Source of the DNA: Paenibacillus mendelii
GTDB taxonomy: Bacteria > Bacillota > Bacilli > Paenibacillales > Paenibacillaceae
Assembly (NCBI RefSeq): GCF_024498075.1
Contig: NZ_JANHOF010000006.1
Span: 1 to 64,000 of the forward strand
Length of the DNA stretch: 64,000 nt
Reading direction: 5' to 3'
Shown here: piece after piece, positions 7,381 through 16,304 of the stretch
Numbering within the stretch: position 1 is the first letter of the stretch
How the letters are laid out: each line of letters starts with the position of its first letter
Made by a program: the position numbers and the translations under genes
Notes under the pieces: generated by a model
What the model saw: the letters and a program-made list of their open reading frames with translations, nothing else
What the model was told of the DNA's origin: nothing
Database searches by the model: none

Positions 7381-8917
7381 ATGGCTGAGTCACCCTACTG
7401 CTCTAAAAATCATCTCGCTGGTCATGGGCATTCTGTTGTGGGCTGTCGTCCACTTTGATTCGGAGCGATCGCCGAACACGGTTGCTTCCTTAACGGAAAC
7501 ACGGATTATCGATGCGGTGAAGGTTGAAGCGACTGGGCTGGACGAGCGAAATTTTTCGCTGCGTCTGATGGAGCCTTCTTCAGTTATGCTCAAGGTTCGC
7601 GGCTCCCGGTCGGATCTCATCTCGGCTTCGCCGGATGATTATAAGGTGGTTGTCGACGTCACGGGCATCGAGGAAGGAACAAGGGAGCTTCCCGTTACCG
7701 TTAGCCGTCTTCCGACGGACGTGGAGCTGGTTAGCGTGACACCGCGAACTGTAAAGGTTCTGCTGGAGGCGATGCTGACCAAAGAATATGAAGTGAATAT
7801 TAAAACAGAGGGAACCCCGGCCAACGGGTACAAAATCGGGGCTCCGATCATTAAGCCGAACAATCGCGTACATGTAACCTTACCGGAAGACAAGATGGAT
7901 GAGGTTGGTTTTGTCGGGGCTGTTGTCTCCGTCCAGGATGAAGAGAAGACCGTGACGGCCAAGAAAGTGAAGGTCGTCGTGCTGGATAAAGTGGGCGATG
8001 AGATGCCCGAAGCCGTCGTTAACCCGAGCGTGGTCGAGGTGGAAGTACCGATCACCATGCCATTCAAGAAGGTTCCGCTGCAGATTGGGTTTACGGGCAG
8101 GCTGCCAGATGGGCTTGCAGTCGCGTCCTTCAAGCCTAGTGTGGAGAATGTGACGATATATGGGCCGCAAGATGTGCTCAATAAGTATGATTTTTACGAT
8201 GGCATCAATGTCGACTTGTCGAAGCTGAAACAATCGGGTACGATGGAGCTTAATATCGACACGGTCGGTGGGATCGAGACGGTTGATCCGCCGAAGATGT
8301 CGGTTAGCGTCTCTGTCGTTCCGGCGGAGACGAAGGTGCTGCCCGAACTGCCGATCAAAATCACGGGGTTATCCGAAGGATTGAAGGCCAAGCTGACGCA
8401 GCCAGCGGATGGCATGATGGATCTTGCCGTAAGAGGTGCTGCCAATATCTTAGCCGGTGTTGGATCAAAGGACGTGCAGCTGATTGCTAAGCTAAGCGAA
8501 CTGGGCCCGGGCACTCATAGTGTAGCGCTCGATATTCAGCTTCCTTTGTTTGTCGAATCGTTTGCCAGCAGTCCGATCTACGTTACCATTGTGGTTACGG
8601 ATGGGACAGAAGCTATGGGTCCGCCTATAAGCATACCTACAGACACACCTCCTGCTGAACCTGGGAATACGGGAGAAACCAATAGCGGCAGTGGCAATAG
8701 CGGGAGCAGTGGGAGCAGTGGAAGCAGCGGGAACAACAGCGGCAGCGGCAGCGGCGGTGATGCCGATCCTCCTGGCGAGAGTACGAATGGAGAAAGCGGC
8801 GGGACCGGCAATAAAGAACCCGGGGGCACGGGGATGAATAGCTCTGATAGCGGCAACGCCGAGCCGATTACCCCGGAGGATGCGGGAACGGGTAGCGGAA
8901 CAGAGCCAGACGGATAA
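7373..8917 (+). CDS. cdaR: CdaA regulator CdaR (YbbR-domain protein)
   Basis: Membrane-anchored extracytoplasmic regulator of CdaA. One N-terminal transmembrane helix (about 11-27, SLVMGILLWAVVHF) precedes four YbbR-type beta domains up to about residue 410. The tail, roughly the last 100 residues, is low-complexity Gly/Ser/Asn/Pro/Glu-rich with repeated SGSSGSSG units and may reach into the cell wall. ATG 7373 follows GGGGGA at good distance and overlaps cdaA by 8 nt, suggesting translational coupling; a more upstream in-frame start at 7331 would extend into cdaA without ribosome-site support. 514 aa against 483 in B. subtilis, the extra length being mostly the tail. Confidence 0.92.
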   Translation: MDKWLSHPTALKIISLVMGILLWAVVHFDSERSPNTVASLTETRIIDAVKVEATGLDERNFSLRLMEPSSVMLKVRGSRSDLISASPDDYKVVVDVTGIEEGTRELPVTVSRLPTDVELVSVTPRTVKVLLEAMLTKEYEVNIKTEGTPANGYKIGAPIIKPNNRVHVTLPEDKMDEVGFVGAVVSVQDEEKTVTAKKVKVVVLDKVGDEMPEAVVNPSVVEVEVPITMPFKKVPLQIGFTGRLPDGLAVASFKPSVENVTIYGPQDVLNKYDFYDGINVDLSKLKQSGTMELNIDTVGGIETVDPPKMSVSVSVVPAETKVLPELPIKITGLSEGLKAKLTQPADGMMDLAVRGAANILAGVGSKDVQLIAKLSELGPGTHSVALDIQLPLFVESFASSPIYVTIVVTDGTEAMGPPISIPTDTPPAEPGNTGETNSGSGNSGSSGSSGSSGNNSGSGSGGDADPPGESTNGESGGTGNKEPGGTGMNSSDSGNAEPITPEDAGTGSGTEPDG

Positions 8918-9034
8918 GGGCTGTGACCGCACACGGCAATATTTGCAGCGGACAGCCATAGACAACTGACTTCCTTTGCTGCTGCGGCGTATGATGAATG
9001 AACACAGAACAGGTCGAAGGGATTGGACATAAAT

Positions 9035-10381
9035 ATGGGGAAATATTTTGGTACAGATGGTGTCCGTGGGGTCGCTAACCGTGAATTGACGCCTGAGCTA
9101 GCTTATCGAATTGGCCGCTGTGGCGGCTATGTGCTTGCAGGCAAGGTGGATAAACCGAAGGTGATTATCGGTCTAGATACGCGGATATCCGGTCCAATGC
9201 TAGAGGCCGCACTAACGGCAGGGTTGCTGTCGATCGGTGCAAGCGTCATCCGTCTGGGGGTCGTTTCGACACCGGCTGTCGCTTATTTGACGCGCACTAT
9301 GGGTGCAGACGCTGGGGTTATGATTTCCGCCTCGCACAATCCCGTTGAAGATAACGGCATTAAATTTTTCGGCGGAGATGGATTTAAGCTGTCCGATGAG
9401 ACCGAGCTAGAGATCGAGCGCTTAATGGATGCCGAGAAGGATGAGCTTCCTCGTCCTGAAGGCGGACAAATCGGCAGCGTTACGTTCGACGAGCAAGCAG
9501 GCCGGAAATATATTGATTTCTTGAAAACAACAGTGACTCATTCATTCAGTGGACTAAAAATCGTGCTCGATTGCGCGAATGGTGCGGCTTACTCGCTGGC
9601 TCCTTCCGTATTTCGCGAGCTTGGGGCGGAAGTCATCACGGTCGGTGCAGAGCCGAACGGACTCAACATAAACGACGGCGTGGGCTCGACCCATCCGCAA
9701 TTTGTTCGTGAAGAAGTGCTGAAGCATGGAGCCGATCTCGGCTTATCCTTCGACGGCGACGCCGATCGGCTTATAGCGATCGATGAAACCGGCGAGGAAG
9801 TCGATGGGGACTTTATTCTTTGTATTTGCGGCGATGCGATGAAGCGCGCAGGCAAGCTGAATAATGACACGGTCGTGACAACTGTGATGAGCAATATCGG
9901 GTTCTTCAAAGCAGCGCAGCGCCTTGAGCTGCAAACCGCTCAAACAGCAGTTGGTGACCGTTATGTGATGGAAGAAATGCGCCGCGGCGGTTTCAATTTG
10001 GGCGGCGAGCAGTCGGGACACGTTATTTTCCTCGACTATAATACGACCGGAGACGGCATCTTGACCGCTATGCAGCTCGTTAATACACTTGTTAGCTCTG
10101 GCAGCAAGCTGAGTGAGCTTAAGAAATTAATGCGTCAATTTCCACAGGTGCTTGTTAATGTTCGCGTGGCGGATAAGAGCATGTACAAGGACAATGCAGC
10201 GATTGCAGCAGCTATCGCGGAGGTCGAGCAGGAGCTTGGCGACAACGGCCGCGTGCTGGTTCGTGCATCCGGTACAGAGTCCCTGATCCGGGTTATGGCA
10301 GAGGGTCCGGAGAAGGATCAAGTCGAAGCCTATGTGGCCCGCATTGCAGCAACGGTTAGAGCAGAGCTAGGCGGCGCGTAA
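9035..10381 (+). CDS. glmM: Phosphoglucosamine mutase GlmM
   Basis: Interconverts glucosamine-6-phosphate and glucosamine-1-phosphate on the way to UDP-GlcNAc and peptidoglycan. Motifs: the conserved start [11 protein letters not shown], the phosphoserine loop MISASHNP (Ser100), the metal site DGDADR and the sugar loop GGEQSGH. The ATG gives 448 aa, the B. subtilis length. A TTG 12 nt upstream (9023) is also in frame, but the family begins MGKYFGTDG. GlmM is reported to inhibit CdaA, consistent with its place in this operon. GlmS, the preceding pathway step, is encoded next, behind a ribozyme. Confidence 0.97.
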   Translation: MGKYFGTDGVRGVANRELTPELAYRIGRCGGYVLAGKVDKPKVIIGLDTRISGPMLEAALTAGLLSIGASVIRLGVVSTPAVAYLTRTMGADAGVMISASHNPVEDNGIKFFGGDGFKLSDETELEIERLMDAEKDELPRPEGGQIGSVTFDEQAGRKYIDFLKTTVTHSFSGLKIVLDCANGAAYSLAPSVFRELGAEVITVGAEPNGLNINDGVGSTHPQFVREEVLKHGADLGLSFDGDADRLIAIDETGEEVDGDFILCICGDAMKRAGKLNNDTVVTTVMSNIGFFKAAQRLELQTAQTAVGDRYVMEEMRRGGFNLGGEQSGHVIFLDYNTTGDGILTAMQLVNTLVSSGSKLSELKKLMRQFPQVLVNVRVADKSMYKDNAAIAAAIAEVEQELGDNGRVLVRASGTESLIRVMAEGPEKDQVEAYVARIAATVRAELGGA

Positions 10382-10433
10382 CTTAGGGCTCTATGCAGGG
10401 CAGTTGAACTGCAAAATGAACATAAAGACAGGG

Positions 10434-10484
10434 AACAAGCGGCCTGGTATGTTTAGGTAAGGATGGATCCCTGGGCCGCTTGTT
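10434..10484 (+). terminator. Hairpin after glmM (possible terminator without T-run)
   Basis: Perfect 11-bp inverted repeat AACAAGCGGCC / GGCCGCTTGTT enclosing a 29-nt loop, 53 nt after glmM. There is no T-run after it, so it may act as an mRNA 3' stabiliser or a weak terminator. Confidence 0.45.
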
Positions 10485-10590
10485 AGAAATATGAGTCTAT
10501 CGCCGCCCTTCAGGTATTGGACAGTGTGTCTTTGGAAGGACATAGGAGCGGGAAATCTTTTTTATGAAAACGCTTATGAAAAATTTGCAG

Positions 10591-10619
10591 TTGCGTCAAG
10601 AGAATAAAATGAATATGAT
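10591..10619 (+). promoter_or_regulatory. Putative sigma-A promoter of the glmS transcript
   Basis: TTGCGT (10591-10596), 17 nt, TATGAT (10614-10619). Transcription would begin near 10626, about 50 nt before the predicted ribozyme cleavage site. A cre-like sequence TGAAAACGCTTATG (12 of 14 matches) lies at 10565-10578, upstream of the -35. Confidence 0.55.
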
Positions 10620-10674
10620 AAGAAGTATGATTTCGGAAGGAAAGCGAGGATCGAGGTTATTATAAGCAACTCAA

Positions 10675-10900
10675 GCGCCAGAGCTTGCGCGTACTGCTTC
10701 ATCGTCTAGAACGTTGATGACGGATTGATTAAACGTCATACACGGATGAGGGGACGGCAAGCTGACGAGGTGGAGGTGTTCGGATTGTTCGGCGGGGACC
10801 TCCCGGTTATGCATTCAAGCCGTAAGCCGATTTCTAAAAAGACCTGGGCAACCAGTCCTACAATGAGTCGGCAGGAATGCTTCATAGAAAGTTCAACACG
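10675..10900 (+). ncRNA. glmS ribozyme: glmS ribozyme (GlcN6P-responsive self-cleaving riboswitch)
   Basis: In the leader of glmS. Recognised by comparison with the B. subtilis element: the core starts GCGCC at 10675, so cleavage is expected between A10674 and G10675. P1 is AGCTTGC (10682-10688) with GCAAGCT (10757-10763), followed at once by the conserved GACGAGG. A GGAGGT (10772-10777)/ACCTCC helix encloses TTCGGCGG, then AGCCGTAAG and a GNRA-capped hairpin (10841-10857). Known function: glucosamine-6-phosphate acts as cofactor for cleavage, and the cut mRNA is degraded, lowering GlmS. The 3' limit is approximate. The remaining roughly 300 nt to glmS hold no other recognised feature. Confidence 0.9.
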
Positions 10901-11197
10901 AGACTACGGCATGTGAGGCCGTATGGAGCGTGCTGGTTTTAACAACGTCGTTTTCTTCTGTGGTACAGAGAGTCGGTTGGGCTAGCTGCAGTAGAGGACG
11001 TGTAGTTTCTTATTGCCATTATTCCGTTTGCTTACGATGCCGTAACTGTTGGGACGGCTCGGGTAGAACGGTTTCTCGCGAAGACAGACTGTTTCGTTAA
11101 CGTCAGATAACCACATAAAGTGCCCTGTGCCGTCACATGATGGTATGGCATCCGTTAGCTTCGGGAACTATAACCGTTAACGGAGGTCTATTCATTT

Positions 11198-13030
11198 ATG
11201 TGTGGAATTGTAGGATATATCGGAAAGCGCGACTCGCAGGACATTTTGCTTGAAGGATTGAAGAAGCTGGAATACCGCGGGTATGACTCCGCAGGAATCG
11301 CTGTGTTCACCGGTCAAGAGCTCGAAGTTCGCAAATCGAAGGGCCGCTTGGCCATTCTCGAGGAGAAGCTTGAAGGTGAGCCGCTGCGCGGTTCTGTAGG
11401 AATTGGCCACACCCGTTGGGCAACGCACGGCAAGCCATCGGATGTGAATTCCCATCCGCATACCGATAACTCGGCTAAATTTTCTGTCGTTCATAACGGC
11501 ATTATTGAGAATTATATCGAACTCAAAGAAGAATTGATCGCGAAAGGCCGCCGTTTCGTATCGGAGACGGATACGGAGGTCATCTCGCATCTGGTTGCGG
11601 AAGAGTACGACGGAGATATCGTCAAAGCGGTGCAGTGTGCAGTGAAGCGGATGCGCGGGGCATTCGCTCTTGGTGTGTTAACGGAGTATGAGCCAGATCG
11701 TCTGGTTGCGGTACGTTTTGCAAGCCCGCTCGTGATCGGAATCGGGAACGGGGAGAATTTTATCGGATCGGATATTCCCGCCATTCTCGAGCATACGCGC
11801 GACGTCTACATTCTGAACGATGGCGAAATGGCCATTCTAACTAAGAATAGCGTCGAATTGATGACGATTGACGGCGAAATTATTTCCAAGGAAATATTTC
11901 ATGTCGATTGGGATCTCGTGACCGCAGAAAAAGCCGGATTCGAACATTTTATGCTGAAAGAAATTTATGAACAGCCTAAGGCATACCGCGACACGATGAT
12001 GGGTCGCTTGTCCGATGACGGCCGTTCCGTACAGTTGAAGGAAATCGGCATGACACCGGATCAAATCAAGTCGATCCGCAATGTGCATATTGTGGCATGC
12101 GGTACGGCGTATCATGCAGGTTTAGTCGGCAAGTCGGTCATCGAGAACCTTACGCGCATACCGGTTGAGACGGATGTCGCTTCCGAATATCGTTATCGTT
12201 CGCCAATTATTACGCCGGAAACGTTGGTCATCGTCGTTAGTCAATCAGGCGAGACAGCCGACACATTAGCAGCACTTCGGGAAGCGAAGCGCTGTGGCGC
12301 GCGTGTCCTGGCGATTACGAATGTCGTGGGCAGCTCCGTCTCGCGCGAAGCAGACGATGTGATGATTACGCAAGCTGGTCCAGAGATCGCAGTTGCGTCG
12401 ACGAAGGCCTACACGTCCCAGTTGATCGCATTCTATCTACTCGGATTATATTTGGCCGATTCGCTCGGTACACGAGATAGCGAATGGATTGCGGAAGTGC
12501 TTGAAGCGATGCAGCAGCTTCCAGAGCAGGTGGAGAGCCTCTTGTCTCAGTCGAATGTACTGAAGCAGGTTGCCGAGTCGCTGGCGAAGCATGACAATCT
12601 GTTCTTCATTGGCCGCGGCACGGACTTTGCAGTGGCTCAGGAAGGATCGCTTAAGCTAAAGGAAATTTCTTACATCCACTCCGAAGCATATGCAGCAGGC
12701 GAGCTGAAGCATGGTACGCTGGCGCTTATCGAAGAAGGTATTCCGGTCATTGCGCTCATTACGCAGGAAGACCTCTACGAGAAGACGCTAAGCAATATCA
12801 AAGAAGTGAAAGCCCGCGGCGCCCATGTGCTGGGGATCGTCAACGGCGGAAGCGAAATCGAGGTCGGCAAATCCGTCGACGAGCTGTTCGCCATTCCGAA
12901 GACGCTACCGCTGCTTACGCCGGCCTTGTCCGTCGTCCCTCTGCAGCTGATCGCGTATTATGCGTCGCTCGCGCGCGGGAATGATGTGGATAAGCCGCGG
13001 AATTTGGCGAAGAGCGTGACGGTGGAGTAG
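11198..13030 (+). CDS. glmS: Glutamine-fructose-6-phosphate aminotransferase (isomerizing) GlmS
   Basis: Makes glucosamine-6-phosphate from fructose-6-phosphate and glutamine, the first committed step to UDP-GlcNAc. The N-terminal Ntn amidotransferase domain begins MCGIVGYIG with the catalytic Cys exposed after Met removal. Two SIS sugar-isomerase domains follow (VACGTAYHAGLVGK, VVSQSGETADT, FFIGRGTDF), ending in the usual KSVTVE. 610 aa, full length. GGAGG lies about 15 nt before the ATG. Expression is controlled by the upstream ribozyme. Confidence 0.97.
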   Translation: MCGIVGYIGKRDSQDILLEGLKKLEYRGYDSAGIAVFTGQELEVRKSKGRLAILEEKLEGEPLRGSVGIGHTRWATHGKPSDVNSHPHTDNSAKFSVVHNGIIENYIELKEELIAKGRRFVSETDTEVISHLVAEEYDGDIVKAVQCAVKRMRGAFALGVLTEYEPDRLVAVRFASPLVIGIGNGENFIGSDIPAILEHTRDVYILNDGEMAILTKNSVELMTIDGEIISKEIFHVDWDLVTAEKAGFEHFMLKEIYEQPKAYRDTMMGRLSDDGRSVQLKEIGMTPDQIKSIRNVHIVACGTAYHAGLVGKSVIENLTRIPVETDVASEYRYRSPIITPETLVIVVSQSGETADTLAALREAKRCGARVLAITNVVGSSVSREADDVMITQAGPEIAVASTKAYTSQLIAFYLLGLYLADSLGTRDSEWIAEVLEAMQQLPEQVESLLSQSNVLKQVAESLAKHDNLFFIGRGTDFAVAQEGSLKLKEISYIHSEAYAAGELKHGTLALIEEGIPVIALITQEDLYEKTLSNIKEVKARGAHVLGIVNGGSEIEVGKSVDELFAIPKTLPLLTPALSVVPLQLIAYYASLARGNDVDKPRNLAKSVTVE

Positions 13031-13052
13031 GTTGGGGATTTTATAACAAAGT

Positions 13053-13148
13053 AGTGTCCAGTGATAAAAAAGTGTGGAAACAGTAAAAAATGTCTGGAAC
13101 CAGTAGAAAAACTGTGGAACCAGTAAAAAAAGTGTGGAACCAATATGT
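13053..13148 (+). repeat. Five imperfect ~19-20 bp tandem repeats after glmS
   Basis: Five consecutive units related to AGTGTGGAACCAGTAAAAA (starting near 13053, 13071, 13090, 13111 and 13131), differing by a few substitutions and in A-run length. They begin 22 nt after the glmS stop and precede the terminator at 13168. The core GTGTGGAACC also occurs inverted at 19140-19150 beside an IS relic. Confidence 0.75.
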
Positions 13149-13167
13149 AATTAAATTAATGCATCTA

Positions 13168-13207
13168 GAGGGTAGCCTGAGATAATAATTTCGGGTTGCC
13201 CTCTTTT
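13168..13207 (+). terminator. Terminator downstream of glmS
   Basis: GAGGGTAGCC... pairs with GGGTTGCCCTC (with G-T wobbles) and is followed by TTTTT. Confidence 0.75.
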
Positions 13208-13259
13208 TAATAAATGTAACATTCAATTTGCATGGAACTTGATGAAAGGGGGGAAATAA

Positions 13260-13558
13260 ATGAGTGATATTGGATATAGGATAAAATGTATTCGTAAAGA
13301 AAAAAATCTAAATCAATCTCAGTTTGCAAAAAGTATAGGAATCGTAATCCTTCAGCGGATACATTAATATCAATTAGGATCCAATATAAAGTTAATATAA
13401 ACTGGTTGTTAACAGGCGTAGATTCTGAAGATGGGATTACATATGAGGACTATGATAAAGATAGGTTAATTGAGGTATATAGGAACCTTAATGATTACGA
13501 TAAAAATGAAATTATAGAGATAATGCAACTGAAGACAAGATTAAGATCAAATTTATGA
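13260..13558 (+). pseudogene. XRE-family regulator, broken by internal deletion/frameshift
   Basis: Starts at ATG 13260 behind GGGGGG with an XRE-type helix-turn-helix start (MSDIGYRIKCIRKEKNLNQ SQFAKSIGI), then hits a stop in frame. In the next frame the family sequence resumes at NRNPSADTLISI and runs through YKVNINWLLTG to a stop at 13558. The missing piece corresponds to the recognition-helix part of the HTH. The base composition is far more AT-rich than the flanks, suggesting an imported and decaying gene. Confidence 0.75.
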
Positions 13559-13575
13559 AAAATTTCTTTCAGTGA

Positions 13576-14117
13576 TATTGTATTGGGGATAGTGATGATT
13601 GGAATGGTGCTAATCATTTTGATGCTAATGAAAATAATGAATTAACTTATCAGAAGCATAAATATGATGAAGTGTTTATGTTTTATAACGAAGGACGAAA
13701 GATGAAAGATCCGTTATCATTATACAGGGTGTTACAGTATTTTTTATTTCAAACAGAAAGAGTGAATTTGAAACAATCAGCGAGTCATATGTTGCTACTA
13801 AAGACTTAGACGCGATGATTCTCGAAATAACAAAGATTTTCAAAATTCAGGAAGACAACTTACTAAGTATCCTTTTGGAAATAATAAAAACCCATGACCT
13901 TGTGGAGTACGCGTTTCACAACGGTCTCATTCGATTCAATACTTTGCATGACTTTTCGGCACATTTATATAAATTTAGAAATAGTATTGTTCATTCAAAA
14001 AAAGAAACTCGGAATGAATTCATATTACCGGGACCATTATCATCTGAACTGACGGACAAATGGTTAAATATACTTGAGAAGTTATCTAGAAGGTGTATCC
14101 ATAAGTTTATTCAATAA
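13576..14117 (+). pseudogene. HEPN-like/hypothetical protein, frameshifted
   Basis: Coding similarity to one protein is split over two frames: the first part (ends ...YNEGRKMKDPLSLYRVLQYFL) stops at about 13810, and the second carries SESYVATKDLDAMILEI and continues to 14117. The shift lies around 13745-13765 and there is no start codon for the first part. The second part contains RNSIVH, an R-x4-H motif as in HEPN RNases and Apea-like HEPN domains; this assignment is tentative. AT-rich like the neighbouring XRE relic, perhaps parts of one former accessory module. Confidence 0.55.
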
Positions 14118-14271
14118 TTCAGAAAATCACTCGTTTTGCCAAATTTAAAAGAAAACAACTAGCGACAAACAAATCGATTATTGTTCTATCGCTTGATTGC
14201 GTTGATTGACTTGTGTATGGATAAAGTGAACGAAAAATAAAGCGTCATATCTCGGTTGGCTGGAGGGTTAA

Positions 14272-14421
14272 ATGAGCATTTCTATTCAAAAGGTTCCATA
14301 CGGATCTGATCTTGAGAAATTCGTTAACTCAGCATCAATATCATTAAAGATAACCTCACCGTACATAACTTTTAAAGGAATTCAGTACATCACAAAATCT
14401 AATATTGTTCCTAAAAAATAA
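14272..14421 (+). CDS. Small protein of 49 aa, possible N-terminal PLD-like fragment
   Basis: ATG 14272 has an excellent ribosome site (GGAGGG, 5 nt upstream) and encodes 49 residues. The stretch SISLKITSPYITFKGI resembles the opening of phospholipase-D-like nuclease domains, so this may be the truncated start of a longer gene. No homology could be tested. It sits in the AT-rich decayed zone. Confidence 0.4.
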   Translation: MSISIQKVPYGSDLEKFVNSASISLKITSPYITFKGIQYITKSNIVPKK

Positions 14422-14492
14422 AGCATTAGACTGACAACGGCGTTAAATCGACCGAATACCAGCCTTGATCGATGGTTGTAATATGAACAAGA

Positions 14493-14522
14493 ACGGACTG
14501 CCGCGGCTAAGTGGCAGTCCGT
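14493..14522. terminator. Hairpin, possible terminator
   Basis: Perfect 10-bp inverted repeat ACGGACTGCC / GGCAGTCCGT with a 10-nt loop and no T-run. It follows the small ORF ending at 14421. Nothing else is supported between 14422 and 14673. Confidence 0.4.
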
Positions 14523-14673
14523 TATGCATCCGAAGTATCGTCTGAAACACTCCTATAGAGGCATCCCATATCGTTGGTTATAGTATATATTTTTTGTAGA
14601 AGTGATAACTTCGTACCATGCCATAACGGAATTCATAATGGCATGAATGATTGCATTTACGAAAGGAGAAATC

Positions 14674-14772
14674 ATGGTGGACCAAACAACATTCTGGGCT
14701 TTAGCAAAAAGCACCGTTAATCCGTGGTGGATGGGGAGCGGTTACGCGGCGTGCTCCTGGGCTTTAAAATAA
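14674..14772 (+). CDS. 32-aa ORF abutting the sensor kinase gene
   Basis: ATG 14674 lies 6 nt after AAAGGAGA, the best ribosome site in this area. The stop TAA (14770-14772) is directly followed by the kinase ATG at 14773, which has no ribosome site of its own. The peptide (FWALAKSTVNPWW, then GSGYAACSWALK) matches nothing I recognise. It may serve as a leader ORF that delivers ribosomes to the kinase start, or be the remnant of a larger gene. Confidence 0.45.
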   Translation: MVDQTTFWALAKSTVNPWWMGSGYAACSWALK

Positions 14773-16257
14773 ATGTCAGCTAGAGAAGAGAGAAGTGCGC
14801 GGAAACGTTTTTTCAAGTCATTTCGATCGCTGCATTGGCGACTGACGCGATCCTATATGCTGATTAGCATTTTGGCCTGGCTCCTTGTAGAGCTTATGCT
14901 CCTCTTGGCGCTCGGGTGGGGAATGCATATGTCGCGCTCATTTTTGCTGACGAGTGCCTTGAAAAGCAATACGAATGTGGCTGGTTCTTTGCTGGCAGGC
15001 GATCGCGGACCCTATCGTGCAGGCTTGACTCTTTGGCTCCAGCAACAGCAGCGAGTCGTTGACAAAGTCTTTTCTTACACCGGCATACTTGCTGTCGTTG
15101 ACCGGCAAGGGCGGGTTATCGCCTCGACAGGGGCCGGCATCCGCCCTCCTTCACAAGGAACGTTGCTGTCGGCTCAGCTCTCAAATCAGGCAGCGAATCT
15201 TTTGCAAACTTATCTCGACAGCCAGGGCGATGTCGGGCTGATAACGCATGAGAGCGCATCAACAGGGGTCGTCGCACTCGTACCACTCGAGGCAACGGAT
15301 AAGCAGGCAGACGGACTTCTCGTTTTGCAAGCGAAAAACCTCAAGATTCACACCTCATTATGGCTTGGAATCGGCGGGACCTTCTTGCTTCCAGCCTCAG
15401 TTGTCATTGTTCTGTGTGTCGGAGCGGCAGGCGCCGTGTTTGGCGCAGTCACCTCCCGGCCACTCATCCGGCGGTTCGGCACTTTGGCGGATGCCGCCGA
15501 CCATTGGAGCCACGGCGATTTCTCCGTCTTGGTGCAAGATCCCGGCGGAGACGAAATCGGACGGCTGACACGCCGCTTGAATCATATGGCCGAACAGCTT
15601 CAGCACCTTGTTCAGGTGCGCCAGGAGCAAGCCGCTTTGGATGAGAGGGGTAGAATGGCGCGCGATTTGCATGACAGCATCAAGCAGCAGTTGTTCGCGC
15701 TTTTCATGCAAATCAGCGGAGCGAAAGCACTTCTGCTGCAGGGAAAAGAAGGTGCGCTCCCCCGTCTGGAACAAGCAGAGGATTTACTGGGGCAGGTACA
15801 GGATGATCTCACGAATCTGATCCATGAGCTGCGTCCCGCCATGCTGGAAGGCAAAAGGTTTCCTCAAGCGCTGCGTGAGCAAATCGAGCAATGGGCAGAG
15901 AGAACAGGGATCGATGCTGTTTTTCAAGTCCAAGGGATGAATCCAATCCCGTTGCAGCTGGAAGAAGCCTTATACCGTCTAACGCAAGAAGCGTTGTCGA
16001 ATGTTGCCCGCCACAGCGAGGCGCGTACCGTTCGTATTCAACTCATATTCGAACCGGATAGGACGACACTGGAGATTGCCGATAATGGCCGAGGGTGTCG
16101 TGTCTCAAGCAAAATAGGAAAAGGGATCGGTCTCCTTTCCATGTCTGAGCGGCTTCTTCCATTCGCAGGAGAGGTTCGCTACCAGAGCAAGCCGGAGCAA
16201 GGCTTTGTCGTGACGGCAACAGTGCCGGGCCAGAGGCAGCAGGACAATGAAGCATGA
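14773..16257 (+). CDS. NarL-family sensor histidine kinase
   Basis: Membrane sensor kinase that would phosphorylate the regulator encoded next. Transmembrane helix about 26-50, an external sensor region, a second helix about 198-220, HAMP, then a HisKA_3 domain with the phospho-acceptor His300 in ARDLHDSIKQQ. The HATPase_c domain shows NVARHSEA (N box) and DNGRGCR, GKGIGLLSM (G boxes). 494 aa. Architecture resembles LiaS/DegS-type kinases, many of which sense envelope stress; the signal here is unknown. It follows a 32-aa ORF without gap and has no ribosome site, suggesting translational coupling. The response regulator starts 47 nt after the stop. Confidence 0.88.
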   Translation: MSAREERSARKRFFKSFRSLHWRLTRSYMLISILAWLLVELMLLLALGWGMHMSRSFLLTSALKSNTNVAGSLLAGDRGPYRAGLTLWLQQQQRVVDKVFSYTGILAVVDRQGRVIASTGAGIRPPSQGTLLSAQLSNQAANLLQTYLDSQGDVGLITHESASTGVVALVPLEATDKQADGLLVLQAKNLKIHTSLWLGIGGTFLLPASVVIVLCVGAAGAVFGAVTSRPLIRRFGTLADAADHWSHGDFSVLVQDPGGDEIGRLTRRLNHMAEQLQHLVQVRQEQAALDERGRMARDLHDSIKQQLFALFMQISGAKALLLQGKEGALPRLEQAEDLLGQVQDDLTNLIHELRPAMLEGKRFPQALREQIEQWAERTGIDAVFQVQGMNPIPLQLEEALYRLTQEALSNVARHSEARTVRIQLIFEPDRTTLEIADNGRGCRVSSKIGKGIGLLSMSERLLPFAGEVRYQSKPEQGFVVTATVPGQRQQDNEA

Positions 16258-16304
16258 TAGTGCATAAGTGCAGGGTCCTATAAGTGAAGGGAGCGTGAAT
16301 ACCG

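Noticed and set aside
7639-8514. Ser/Thr-rich minus-strand frames opposite cdaR
   Set aside because: Composition follows from the cdaR codons; no independent support.
10725-10916. 63-codon frame before glmS
   Set aside because: Lies within the ribozyme core, whose base-pairing explains the sequence.
13053-13148. CRISPR array
   Set aside because: Units are adjacent, ~20 bp and degenerate, with no spacers and no cas genes nearby.
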